Assembly: GCF_012650175.1 (NCBI RefSeq) | Contig: NZ_JAAILI010000055.1 | Location: 62,001-126,000 of the forward strand | Direction: 5' to 3' | DNA: 64,000 nt | Source of the DNA: Sphingomonas sp. S2M10 | Lineage (GTDB): Bacteria; Pseudomonadota; Alphaproteobacteria; Sphingomonadales; Sphingomonadaceae | Part shown: positions 51,783-59,827 of the stretch, in pieces | Numbering within the stretch: position 1 is the first letter of the stretch | Layout of the letters: every line of letters begins with the position of its first letter | Translations under genes and position numbers: made by a program | Notes under the pieces: generated by a model | Seen by the model: only the letters and a program-made list of their open reading frames with translations | Databases searched by the model: none | What the model was told of the DNA's origin: nothing

Positions 51783-51823
51783 CCTCGTGCGCGTCACCCG
51801 CCTGGCGGGATGCGCGCACGAGG
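51783..51823 (-). promoter_or_regulatory. Strong stem-loop after peptide D
   Basis: CCTCGTGCGCG (51783-51793) pairs with CGCGCACGAGG (51813-51823), enclosing an inner CCCGCC/GGCGGG stem. It begins about 8 nt after the peptide D stop and lies between the peptide and P2-II genes. With no T-run it is a likely attenuator or mRNA-stabilising element that favours peptide over enzyme. Confidence 0.65.
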
Positions 51824-51830
51824 TGCGGGA

Positions 51831-51959
51831 TCAGCCGCCTACGAAGATCCCCAGGACGACGGCGAGACACGCGACGCCGCCGACTTCCTCACGAACGACA
51901 TTCCCGCAGAAGCCGACCCGCGTCGGCAGCGAAAGCTTGCTCTGATCAATCTTGTTCAT
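51831..51959 (-). CDS. Candidate precursor peptide D, 42 aa
   Basis: It reads MNKIDQSKLSLPTRVGFCGN followed by VVREEVGG and a hydrophobic end VACLAVVLGIFVGG, with two Cys (18 and 30). It lacks LELE but keeps SLPT. A GGGGGA site lies before the ATG. It heads the second module, ahead of P2-II and P1-II. Confidence 0.6.
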   Translation of the reverse strand: MNKIDQSKLSLPTRVGFCGNVVREEVGGVACLAVVLGIFVGG

Positions 51960-52083
51960 GGCAATCCCCCAATTCCGCCGTGGATATCGGCGATCTTCCC
52001 TGTAGCCGTGCGATGCGCACCGGTCCGCCGCCCGCCACGCGCCTTGGGTGCGTGGCAGCGAACAATCCCGACCGAACCGACGG

Positions 52084-52102
52084 GACAACCATTTCAGTTG
52101 TC
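52084..52102. promoter_or_regulatory. Inverted repeat upstream of peptide D
   Basis: GACAAC (52084-52089), 7 bp, GTTGTC (52097-52102). On the minus strand TGACAAC...CGTC resembles an ECF-sigma promoter, but the spacing (14 bp from AAC to CGTC) is short. Otherwise nothing is visible in 51960-52176. Confidence 0.3.
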
Positions 52103-52176
52103 AGGAGTATAGTCTCCGCCCGGCGGAAAACCTGTCGCCCTTGTCGAAAATATTTATCGATCGTTTGATTCAGGGC

Positions 52177-52791
52177 TTATTGCCCGAGCGCGGCGCGATC
52201 CATTGCAGCTTCCCGCCGGTATTCGACAAGCGAGCCGGTCAGCCTGCGAACGACCTGGCGCTGCCGGCGCAGCCGTACCACCAGATAGGCGACGGTGGCG
52301 CCCATCGCTGCAAGGCCCAGCAACGTGGGCCAGTTCCAGAGATGATCGAGCAAATGCGTGAGGGGACGCCCCTCAACGCTCTGGCGTAAGGACGAGAACA
52401 TCATGGCGAAGACGCTTAGCGGACCGAACAGGATAAGGTCGAAGATCGTGCGGCGGATGCGCGCATTGTACCGCACGATCTGTCCCTCCACGAATTGCTG
52501 GCGCTCCCGCTGCTCCGCACCCCATTCCACCCGCCGCAGCCGATAATGGGTGTAGGTGGACCAAAGGATGAACGCTATGATCGCTATGGCGACCAGTAGC
52601 GTCTCCAGCGAGAATTTGCGCCAGACCGCGAACGCGATCAACGCGATGAGGAGGCCGGCTACCGCCATTTCCACGCGCTCGATCAGGCGCGCCCGGCGCA
52701 CCGCACGCTGGGAGAGCGCCACGACACTTAGCGTCGATTCCTGGTCGTCCTGCTGCCACAGCCGGGCCAGATCGTCGACATCAGCGTGCAT
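52177..52791 (-). CDS. Membrane protein, probable anti-sigma factor, 204 aa
   Basis: A cytoplasmic N-terminus of about 40 residues (DVDDLARLWQQDDQESTLSV) is followed by two adjacent membrane helices (MAVAGLLIALIAFAV and LLVAIAIIAFILW), a basic loop and two more spans. It overlaps the ECF sigma gene by 11 bp. The coupling suggests it binds and inhibits that sigma factor; no zinc anti-sigma motif (HxxxCxxC) is seen. Confidence 0.65.
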   Translation of the reverse strand: MHADVDDLARLWQQDDQESTLSVVALSQRAVRRARLIERVEMAVAGLLIALIAFAVWRKFSLETLLVAIAIIAFILWSTYTHYRLRRVEWGAEQRERQQFVEGQIVRYNARIRRTIFDLILFGPLSVFAMMFSSLRQSVEGRPLTHLLDHLWNWPTLLGLAAMGATVAYLVVRLRRQRQVVRRLTGSLVEYRREAAMDRAALGQ

Positions 52792-53287
52792 GGGCGTGCC
52801 CCATCTGCTCGATCAGCGAGACCTTGGCGCGCTGGCACCGCAGCATGGCGGCGTTGGGGCTAATCCCCAGGGTTTCGGCGATTTCGGCGAAGGAAAAGCC
52901 TTCCAGCATGAGCATCGCCGTTTCGCGCTGCGCGGCGCTGAGCATCCGCACGGCCGCCAATAGGCGCGACCGGCGATCGGACGCGATCGCGGCCTCGTCG
53001 GGTTGTGGGCCGCCCGAAGGGACTTCCTCGCCCAGTTCCTCGGTCGCCGGAATGCGTCGTTGCCGCGAGACATGCGTTACCGCGCGCTTCTGGGCGATGC
53101 TGGCGACATAGGTCTTGACGGAAGACTGCCCGCGGAAGGACGGCAGGGCGCGCCAAATGGCCAAGATCATCTCCTGCTTCAGGTCTTCGCGCTGGCTAGG
53201 ATCGCCTTCGTACGCCAACGCGATGCGCGAGAGCAGTCCCGAATACGTTCGAATGACCTGCTCGAAGCTGATCGCGTCTTCCGTCAA
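52781..53287 (-). CDS. ECF-type RNA polymerase sigma factor, 168 aa
   Basis: Region 2 reads AYEGDPSQREDLKQEMILAI then WRALPSFRGQSSVKTYVASI, and region 4 reads SAAQRETAMLMLEGFSFAEI followed by AETLGISPNAAMLRCQRAK. The only start that keeps region 2 is TTG at 53287, as an in-frame stop lies just upstream and the first ATG is inside region 2. It may drive the peptide operons, by proximity. Confidence 0.88.
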   Translation of the reverse strand: MTEDAISFEQVIRTYSGLLSRIALAYEGDPSQREDLKQEMILAIWRALPSFRGQSSVKTYVASIAQKRAVTHVSRQRRIPATEELGEEVPSGGPQPDEAAIASDRRSRLLAAVRMLSAAQRETAMLMLEGFSFAEIAETLGISPNAAMLRCQRAKVSLIEQMGHAHAR

Positions 53288-53340
53288 AGGGTCACCGACT
53301 TACGATACGCATCGTCGCAGATATCCAACTGCCCATCGCC

Positions 53341-53369
53341 ATAGAACCCTGTCTCGTCGGCGACGTCAA
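53341..53369 (-). promoter_or_regulatory. Possible promoter of the sigma/anti-sigma genes
   Basis: On the minus strand TTGACG (53369-53364), 17 bp, TTCTAT (53346-53341). The -10 box is weak. The rest of 53288-53552 shows no gene. Confidence 0.3.
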
Positions 53370-53552
53370 TCATTCCCGCCATTTGACATGCGAAGATCTC
53401 GTGGAGTGTCCGACACAGGTTTCACACAAAGCGCGGGCCGGCGAGCGGCATCTCGCCGCCCGATGCTGCACGCGCCGATTACCCCGGACTTGCTTCCGAT
53501 CGACCCGCGACGTCTGAAGACGCGCGGGCCGACCCATGCTTCGTGCGCGCGA

Positions 53553-54140
53553 TCAGCCTGTGGGCGATGCGCTGGGCGCCGGTGCAGGCGGGAGGGCCGC
53601 CGGCGGCAACGGCGCACCCGGCACTGCCGATGCGGGCAGTGGCGGTGGCGGCGGCGCGCCGGGGCCGCCCGGCGCTGGCGGTGGCGGTGGTGCACCGGGG
53701 CCGCCCGGCGGTGGCGGCGGCGGGGCGCCGGGGCCGCCCGGCCGGTGCGGCGGCGGCCCACCCACAAGCGCCACCTGCCCGGCGCCGTTCACCAGATAAT
53801 GCGCGTGGAGCTGACCGTCGAAATAGCGCCCCTGCACGGTCAGCACGCTGCCGGACTGCACGCCTGCGCCTTCCGGCCCCACATCCACCAGTGTCCGCCC
53901 GGAGCCATCCTGCAGCACGAACCGGTCGCCATAGATTTCCGCCACGCGACCCTTCACCGTCACGATCCCGCCGGCCTCGGCGAGCTTGGCTGTAGTGGTC
54001 GGCACCATCGGCGCCATTTCCGCCGTCGGGCGGGTAAGCTGCACGGCACCCGCGCCACCCGCCGCGCCCAAGGCCAGCAGCGCGGCCGCCGCCAGTGTCA
54101 GCCGCGTTCGAGGCGAAAGCCGGTTCTTCCAGTCGGTCAT
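53553..54140 (-). CDS. Exported OB-fold protein with Pro/Gly-rich tail, 195 aa
   Basis: An N-terminal membrane anchor or signal (LTLAAAALLALGAAGGAGAV) is followed by a small beta domain (VTVKGRVAEIYGDRFVLQDG, then VDVGPEGAGVQSGSVLTVQG) like OB-fold periplasmic proteins. From about residue 130 the tail is made of GGPGAPPPPP-type repeats. GAGGAG precedes the ATG. Divergent from the two-component system, so perhaps its target. Confidence 0.72.
   Translation of the reverse strand: MTDWKNRLSPRTRLTLAAAALLALGAAGGAGAVQLTRPTAEMAPMVPTTTAKLAEAGGIVTVKGRVAEIYGDRFVLQDGSGRTLVDVGPEGAGVQSGSVLTVQGRYFDGQLHAHYLVNGAGQVALVGGPPPHRPGGPGAPPPPPPGGPGAPPPPPAPGGPGAPPPPPLPASAVPGAPLPPAALPPAPAPSASPTG
53656..53742. repeat. 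In-frame tandem repeat coding GGPGAPPPPP units
   Basis: Three copies of GCGCCGGGGCCGCCCGGC (or a one-base variant) at 53656, 53692 and 53725, spaced 36 and 33 bp, so always in frame. Such repeats can expand or contract. Confidence 0.8.
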
Positions 54141-54251
54141 TCCATCAACTCCTCTTGGGTGTTCGATGGTCCTGTTCTACCGAATCGGACCCGACCCGCG
54201 CTGAACCCTGCGGTTCAGCTTGGGTTTAAGCCGGGGGGCTAGGCGAGGGCG

Positions 54252-54923
54252 ATGCGGATCCTGCTGGTAGAAGACGACCCCGATCTCGGCCCCGCAATCG
54301 CCCGGGCGCTGCGCGCGGAGCATTGCGCCGTCGACCTGGCCGCGAACGGCGTCGACGCACAGCATCTCGGCGAAACCGAAGCCTATGACGCCGCGGTGCT
54401 CGATCTCGGCCTGCCGGACCGGACGGGCGCCGAGATCCTTGCCGCCTGGCGCGCGGGGGCGCGCGGGCTGCCCGTGCTGGTGCTCACCGCGCGCGAGGCC
54501 TGGGCCGACAAGGTCACCGCGTTCAAGGCCGGTGCCGACGATTACCTGACCAAGCCGTTCCGCGTCGAGGAACTGATGATGCGGCTGCGCGCGCTGGTGC
54601 GACGTGCCGCCGGCCATGCCCAGACCCGCATCGCGTGCGGGCCGCTCGTTTTCGACAGCCAGACCGGGCAGTTCGAGCTGGACGGCCTGCCCTTGAAACT
54701 CACCGCGTTCGAATGGCGCGTGCTGTCGCAATTGATCCTGCGGCGCGAGGTGGTGATCGAGCGGCTGGAGTTGCTGGAGCGGGTATATCAAGGCGATGCC
54801 GACGTCGATTCGAACAGTCTCGAGGTCATCATCGGCCGGCTGCGGCGAAAGATCGGCGCCGAGCGGATCGAGACAGTGCGCGGCCGCGGCTACCGACTGA
54901 CCTGCGGCGCGCCGACACCATGA
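54252..54923 (+). CDS. OmpR-family response regulator, 223 aa
   Basis: The receiver domain begins MRILLVEDDPDLGPAIARAL, with phospho-acceptor Asp in AAVLDLGLPDRTG and Lys in YLTKPF. The C-terminal winged helix includes LTAFEWRVLSQLI and SNSLEVIIGRLRRKIG. It overlaps the sensor kinase gene by 4 bp. Closest general type: PhoP/QseB-like. Confidence 0.94.
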   Translation: MRILLVEDDPDLGPAIARALRAEHCAVDLAANGVDAQHLGETEAYDAAVLDLGLPDRTGAEILAAWRAGARGLPVLVLTAREAWADKVTAFKAGADDYLTKPFRVEELMMRLRALVRRAAGHAQTRIACGPLVFDSQTGQFELDGLPLKLTAFEWRVLSQLILRREVVIERLELLERVYQGDADVDSNSLEVIIGRLRRKIGAERIETVRGRGYRLTCGAPTP

Positions 54924-56233
54924 GCCGGCATTCGCTGCGCACGCGGATGATTCTGCTGTCGGCGCTGGCCACGCTGATCGCGCTGGGGCTGGCGGGCTGG
55001 ACCATGGCCGGCGTGCTCGGCCGCGTGGTGACCGGCGGGATCGACCAGCGTCTGGACGCGCAGCTGGCGGTGCTGGCGAGCGCCGTCCGCCAAGACGGCA
55101 GCATCGATCGCGCGCGGCTTGCTGCACGACAGGGCAGCCTGGCTGCGGGCCCGGGCTGGCGCTGGCGGATCGAGGGCCCGCGCCGCTCGATGGGCAGCAG
55201 CGATTTCCCCGCGCTTCGGCCGCCCGCCCTCGGGCCGAGCGCCGCAGCGCCTGAACCGCTACCGCCGGCGCCGCTCGAGGGCGAGGATGCGCATGGCCGC
55301 GTTCACGCCCGCCGACTGATCCTGGACAGCGATTCGGGCCCCGTGACGCTCACCGCCGCCGCCCCGGGGCGGGTGATCGGCCGCCCAATCCGCGACGCGC
55401 TGGTGCCGCTGGCGACGGTGATCCTGTTGCTCGCACTGATCTTCGCGCTTGCTGCCTGGGTGCAGCTTCGGCTCGCGCTGCGGCCGCTGGCGGCGCTCGT
55501 CGCACAGATCGGCGCGATCCGGCGCGGCGAACGCAGCGCAGTCGAGCGAGAGCAGCCGAGGGAGCTCCAGCCCCTCGCCGACGAGCTGAACGCGCTCGCC
55601 GCCGCCAATGCCGCGACGCTGGCCGCCGCGCGGCAATCGGCCGCGAACTTGGCGCACGCGCTGAAGACGCCCGTCGCCACCCTGGCGCTCACCCTGGCGC
55701 CGGACAGCCCGCAGGCAGCCCAGGTGCGACGCATCGAGGGGGTGATCCGCCACACGCTGGCGCGCGCGCGCGCCGCGGCGGTGAACCGGCGGGCCAGTAC
55801 CGCGATCGCGCCCATCGCCGCCGATGTCGCGGGCGTGATCGGCACGCTACGCCCCGGGGTCGCGCTTGAATGCGATGTGCCGCCGGCCAGCCGCATCGCG
55901 ATCGACCCGCATGATCTCGCCGAGATTCTAGGCAACCTGCTGGACAATGCGGGCCGCCACGCGCGCCACCGCATCCTGCTTGCGGCGGAAGAGGCCGCGC
56001 CCGGCACGATTGTGCTGACGGTGGAGGATGACGGTCCCGGCATCCCGCACGAGCGCCGCGATCAGGTGCTGCAGCCAGGCGTGCGGCTGGACGAAGGTCC
56101 AGCAGGCGACGGCTTCGGGCTCGCCATCGTGCGCGATCTGGTCGCGCTCTACGGCGGCCAAATGGCGCTGTCGGACAGCGCATTGGGCGGCCTGTGCGTC
56201 GCCCTGCGTTGCCCCGCGGGTGCGACGGGCTGA
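54920..56233 (+). CDS. Sensor histidine kinase, 437 aa
   Basis: Two membrane spans (about residues 7-28 and 160-180) flank a periplasmic loop rich in Pro/Ala. The H-box reads ANLAHALKTPVATLAL, the PhoQ/QseC-like HxLKTP form. The ATPase has LLDNAGRHARH (N box), VEDDGPGIP and GDGFGLAIV. It partners with the response regulator. The signal is unknown. Confidence 0.93.
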   Translation: MSRHSLRTRMILLSALATLIALGLAGWTMAGVLGRVVTGGIDQRLDAQLAVLASAVRQDGSIDRARLAARQGSLAAGPGWRWRIEGPRRSMGSSDFPALRPPALGPSAAAPEPLPPAPLEGEDAHGRVHARRLILDSDSGPVTLTAAAPGRVIGRPIRDALVPLATVILLLALIFALAAWVQLRLALRPLAALVAQIGAIRRGERSAVEREQPRELQPLADELNALAAANAATLAAARQSAANLAHALKTPVATLALTLAPDSPQAAQVRRIEGVIRHTLARARAAAVNRRASTAIAPIAADVAGVIGTLRPGVALECDVPPASRIAIDPHDLAEILGNLLDNAGRHARHRILLAAEEAAPGTIVLTVEDDGPGIPHERRDQVLQPGVRLDEGPAGDGFGLAIVRDLVALYGGQMALSDSALGGLCVALRCPAGATG

Positions 56234-56240
56234 CCGTGGG

Positions 56241-57308
56241 TCAGTCACCCATCGGCGGCGGCGCGGCGGTGGAGCTGCGCTTGACGATCTCATGCGCCAG
56301 CACCCGATCCCGACGCGCGCGCGCTTTCGGCACTGCCCCGCGCGCCTCGTCCGCCAGCAGCGCCAGCGCCTCGGCGGCGAGGCGGCGGACGGGCTGGTGG
56401 ACGGTAGTGAGCGGCGGCCACAGGGTCACGGCGGCGGTGGTATCGTCGAACCCGACGACGGTGAGCTGCCGCGGCACGTCCAGCTGGCGGCGATGCGCGA
56501 CCGAGACGATGGCGGCGGCCATGTCGTCGTTGCTGGCGAACACCGCCGTGGGGGGGGTGGACCCGTCCAGCAGCTGCTCGCCCGCCGCCAGGCCGGAGGC
56601 ATAGCTGAAGTCGCCCTGCACCAGCTGCACGCCCGCATCCGGCACGTCGCGGATCGCGTCTTCCACGCCGGCCCTGCGCTCGGCGCTCGCCGCCTGGTCG
56701 GGATTGCCCAGCACAAAGCCCAGGCGGCGGTGGCCGAGATCGAGCAGATGGCGCGTCATCTCGAAGGCGGCACGACGATCATCGATCCGCACGCAGGTGG
56801 CGCCCGGCACGTGATAGGCCCCGATGGCCGCGATCGGCACGCCCAGGTTCCGCAGCGTCCGCAGCACCACCGGTGCTTCGGCCAGCGGGGGCGCCAGCAG
56901 GACGCCGGAAAGGCCCGCGCCGGCAAAGCGCAGCAGCGCCTGCTCCGTCGGCGCCCGACCGCCCTCGCCCTTCAGCAGCACCAGCCGCGCGCCGCGGGTC
57001 GAGGCTTCCTCGAACACGCCGGTCAGCAACTCGCTCATGAATGCCGCGCTGGGATTGGAATAGACGATGCCGATGCGCAGCTCCGCCGAGGTCACCAGGC
57101 TGCGCGCGGCGACATTGGGTACGTAATGCAGCTCGGCGATGGCACGCTCGACCAGTTCGCGGGTCGCCGAGCTCACCCCGCTGCGACCATTGATCACGCG
57201 CGAGACGGTCATCGCGGAAACGCCCGCCTTCGCCGCCACGTCGATAACCGTGGCCCCCTGCGCCGGACGATTCGCCTTCGCCACGCCCTCGCTCTTTCTT
57301 CCCCGCAT
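56241..57308 (-). CDS. LacI-family transcriptional regulator, 355 aa
   Basis: The DNA-binding head TVIDVAAKAGVSAMTVSRVI is followed by the hinge helix (VPNVAARSLVTS) and a periplasmic-binding-protein-like effector domain ending with VVGFDDTTAAVTLWPPLTTV. It is divergent from the mutarotase gene and probably represses the adjacent sugar genes. ATG at 57308 is chosen; a GTG at 57284 is possible. Confidence 0.9.
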   Translation of the reverse strand: MRGRKSEGVAKANRPAQGATVIDVAAKAGVSAMTVSRVINGRSGVSSATRELVERAIAELHYVPNVAARSLVTSAELRIGIVYSNPSAAFMSELLTGVFEEASTRGARLVLLKGEGGRAPTEQALLRFAGAGLSGVLLAPPLAEAPVVLRTLRNLGVPIAAIGAYHVPGATCVRIDDRRAAFEMTRHLLDLGHRRLGFVLGNPDQAASAERRAGVEDAIRDVPDAGVQLVQGDFSYASGLAAGEQLLDGSTPPTAVFASNDDMAAAIVSVAHRRQLDVPRQLTVVGFDDTTAAVTLWPPLTTVHQPVRRLAAEALALLADEARGAVPKARARRDRVLAHEIVKRSSTAAPPPMGD

Positions 57309-57416
57309 CCGCCAAGACGTACGCGAAGCAGCCGCATCGGGAAAGCCGGGATGCGTCCCTCGGCTTGCGCGGCTGGCCGCGAGGGCTATGCAGCACGGGA
57401 ACGAGAGAGGTTTTCG

Positions 57417-57761
57417 ATGCGCCACGTCCTGCTGCTCGACCTGAACGACGATCCCGAAGCGATCGCCGCCTATGCGCATTGGCATCGGCCGGGCGGGCCA
57501 CCGGCCGCAGTGACCCGCTCGATCCGCGAGGCTGGAATCGAGTCCATGGAGATTTGGCACGCCGGCGATCGGCTGGTGATGGTGATGGAAACCGGTCCCG
57601 GCTTCGACCCCGAGGCCAAGCGGGTGCGCGACGCGGCGGACCCGGATGTTCAGGCGTGGGAGACACTGATGGACGGGTTCCAGCGCCGGCTCGCCTTTGC
57701 CGAACCCGGCGTGAAATGGGTGCCGACCGATCGAATCTTCGCGCTCGCCGACCAGCCCTGA
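57417..57761 (+). CDS. L-rhamnose mutarotase-family protein (DUF718), 114 aa
   Basis: The small alpha/beta-barrel family that interconverts sugar anomers is recognised by AAYAHWHRPGGPPAAVTRSI, IESMEIWHAGDRLVMVMET and a C-terminal WVPTDRIFAL. AGAGAGG lies 6 nt before the ATG. In this context a fucose- or rhamnose-like sugar is likely, but unproven. Confidence 0.85.
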   Translation: MRHVLLLDLNDDPEAIAAYAHWHRPGGPPAAVTRSIREAGIESMEIWHAGDRLVMVMETGPGFDPEAKRVRDAADPDVQAWETLMDGFQRRLAFAEPGVKWVPTDRIFALADQP

Positions 57762-57777
57762 ACCGGCGGCGAGCCTG

Positions 57778-58785
57778 TCAGAAGGCGACGATCGCCTTCA
57801 GCACATGGTCCGCCGCATCGATCAGCGCAGGCAGGCGCTGCGGCAGGTCCGCGGCATCGACGCTGTGGGTATGCAACCGCTCGGTGGGGATTACGCCCGA
57901 GCGAATCGCGGCGATCACCCGCTCGAAATCGCCGGCGAGCGCGTTGCGGCTGGCGATCAGCACCGCCTCGCGCTTGTGAAATTCCGGATCGGCGAAGCTG
58001 AGGTCGCCGGGCGCCACGCCGACCAGCAGCAGCGCGCCGCCATGGGCGACGAAATCGAGGCTTCTGCGCATCGCCGCCAACGATCCGGTCGCGTCGATCA
58101 CCACGTCGAAGCCGTCACCCTCGGTGCGCACCGCCAGACGCTCGGCGAGCGCGTCGTCGGCGACCAGTCCGTCCAGCCCGAGTGCCTCCTGCGCGAAGGC
58201 GAGCCGCCGGTCACGCTGATCGACCAGCGTGACCGCGAAGCCATCCAGCCGGGCGAACAGCGCGCTGGCGATGCCGATCGGGCCGGCGCCCACCACCAGC
58301 ATCCGTCCCTCCCCCTCTCTGGGCGCGCGCGACACGGCATGCGCGCCGATCGCCAGGAACTCGATCATCGCGGCCTGGTCGACACTCAGCCCCTCGGCAT
58401 CGAGCACGGCGCTCGCCGGCACCACCAGCAGTTCCGCCATACCGCCGTCGCTGTGCACACCGAGCACCCGAATGTTGACGCAGGCATTGGGCTTGCCCTT
58501 GCGGCAGGCGACGCAGTGACCACAGGCCAGATAGGGATTGATCGCTACCGTCCGACCCAGGGGCAGCGCGACGCCTTCGCCCAGCGCCACCACTTCGCCG
58601 CCCAATTCGTGCCCCATCACGCGCGGATATTGCAGGAACGGGTGGCGGCCGGCGAAGATATGATAGTCGGTGCCGCATAGGCCCACGCGGCGGATACGGA
58701 CCAGCACCTCGCCTGGACCCGGGGCGGGCGTCGCCCGCTCGATTTCGGTCAGCTCGAAGGGGGCGTTGCAGAGGATCGTGCGCAT
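57778..58785 (-). CDS. Zinc-dependent sugar/alcohol dehydrogenase, 335 aa
   Basis: The MDR family is shown by catalytic-zinc ligands in GLCGTDYHIF and GHELGG, the structural-zinc loop CGHCVACRKGKPNAC, and the Rossmann motif VVGAGPIGIASAL. AGGAG precedes ATG at 58785. It probably oxidises a sugar or sugar acid of the local pathway. It converges on the mutarotase. Confidence 0.88.
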   Translation of the reverse strand: MRTILCNAPFELTEIERATPAPGPGEVLVRIRRVGLCGTDYHIFAGRHPFLQYPRVMGHELGGEVVALGEGVALPLGRTVAINPYLACGHCVACRKGKPNACVNIRVLGVHSDGGMAELLVVPASAVLDAEGLSVDQAAMIEFLAIGAHAVSRAPREGEGRMLVVGAGPIGIASALFARLDGFAVTLVDQRDRRLAFAQEALGLDGLVADDALAERLAVRTEGDGFDVVIDATGSLAAMRRSLDFVAHGGALLLVGVAPGDLSFADPEFHKREAVLIASRNALAGDFERVIAAIRSGVIPTERLHTHSVDAADLPQRLPALIDAADHVLKAIVAF

Positions 58786-58845
58786 GGTCCGGGTCTCCTG
58801 GAACCGCCCTGCCATCACCACTCGCATATATGCAAGTCGGTTTTC

Positions 58846-59676
58846 CTAGACGCGAAGCTCAAGTGCATAGGCTCGCGCGGCATTGCCCCCGAAGACCGCG
58901 CCTTCCAGGGTCGGGCAATGCCGGTCGACAAATCGCTGCACAATGTCGCGCGTGTCGCGATAGGATCCGGCGAGTTCGCACACCGGCCAGTCCGATCCCC
59001 ACAGGATGCGCTCCGCCCCGAAACAGGCGAAGACATGGTCGAGATAGCGCTCGAAGTCGCTCGGTTGCCAATCGCGCGCCGCTTCGGTGACGAGGCCGGA
59101 GACCTTGCAGAACAGCGCGTCGTGCCGCGCCGCCGCCGCGATCTCGTCCGCCCAGGGCTGCCAGGCGCCGCGCGCGATGTCGGGCTTGGCGGCATGGTCG
59201 AGGATCAGTCGCCCCGGCCCGCATTGGTCCAAGAAGGCAGGCAGGGTGCCGAGTTGCGCCGCGTTCACCAGCACGTCGTAGCTCAGCCCTGCCGCTAGCA
59301 CCGCGCGCACGCCGGCGAGGAAGGCGTCGCCCAGCAGGAAGCGGGGATCGGCCTCGTCCTGCACGATGTGGCGATAGCCAAGGATCGGCCCTGCGGCGCG
59401 CGCAGCGACCCGGTGGGCGATGTCGGGCGCGCGCAGATCGATCCAGCCTACCACCCCGACAATGCGGGGCTGGCGCGCGGCGCAGTCGAGCAGGAAAGCC
59501 GTTTCCGCATCGCTCTGCCGAGCCTGTACCGCGATGGCCTGGTCGATACCGGCGGCCTGCAATTCCCTGGCGAGGTCGTCGCCATCGAAGTCCCGGGCGA
59601 TGGCGCTTCCGGGCGCGATCCAGCCGAATGCCTCGGGGGTATAGCGCCAGAGATGGTGGTGAGCATCGATCCGCAT
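58846..59676 (-). CDS. COG3618 amidohydrolase, probable sugar lactonase, 276 aa
   Basis: A TIM-barrel metal-dependent hydrolase starting MRIDAHHHLWRY (HxH), with LILDHAAKP and WGSDWPVCE carrying further metal ligands. Members of this group include L-fucono- and L-rhamnono-lactonases. With the dehydrogenase 60 bp downstream it could form the first two steps (oxidation, lactone opening). Dehydratase and aldolase genes are absent. Confidence 0.85.
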   Translation of the reverse strand: MRIDAHHHLWRYTPEAFGWIAPGSAIARDFDGDDLARELQAAGIDQAIAVQARQSDAETAFLLDCAARQPRIVGVVGWIDLRAPDIAHRVAARAAGPILGYRHIVQDEADPRFLLGDAFLAGVRAVLAAGLSYDVLVNAAQLGTLPAFLDQCGPGRLILDHAAKPDIARGAWQPWADEIAAAARHDALFCKVSGLVTEAARDWQPSDFERYLDHVFACFGAERILWGSDWPVCELAGSYRDTRDIVQRFVDRHCPTLEGAVFGGNAARAYALELRV

Positions 59677-59827
59677 GCCACCGCATAGCCGAACCGAGCG
59701 CCCCTCGGAAAGCGCGGTGGGGCGAACGCGGCCGGGGGTTTGTTTTGCATCCCCTGCAACCCTTGCACCGCTATCCGGTTGGTCGAGCGACGGGCGGCAG
59801 CGGGTCGCTTGAAGGGGAGATGTCTGG

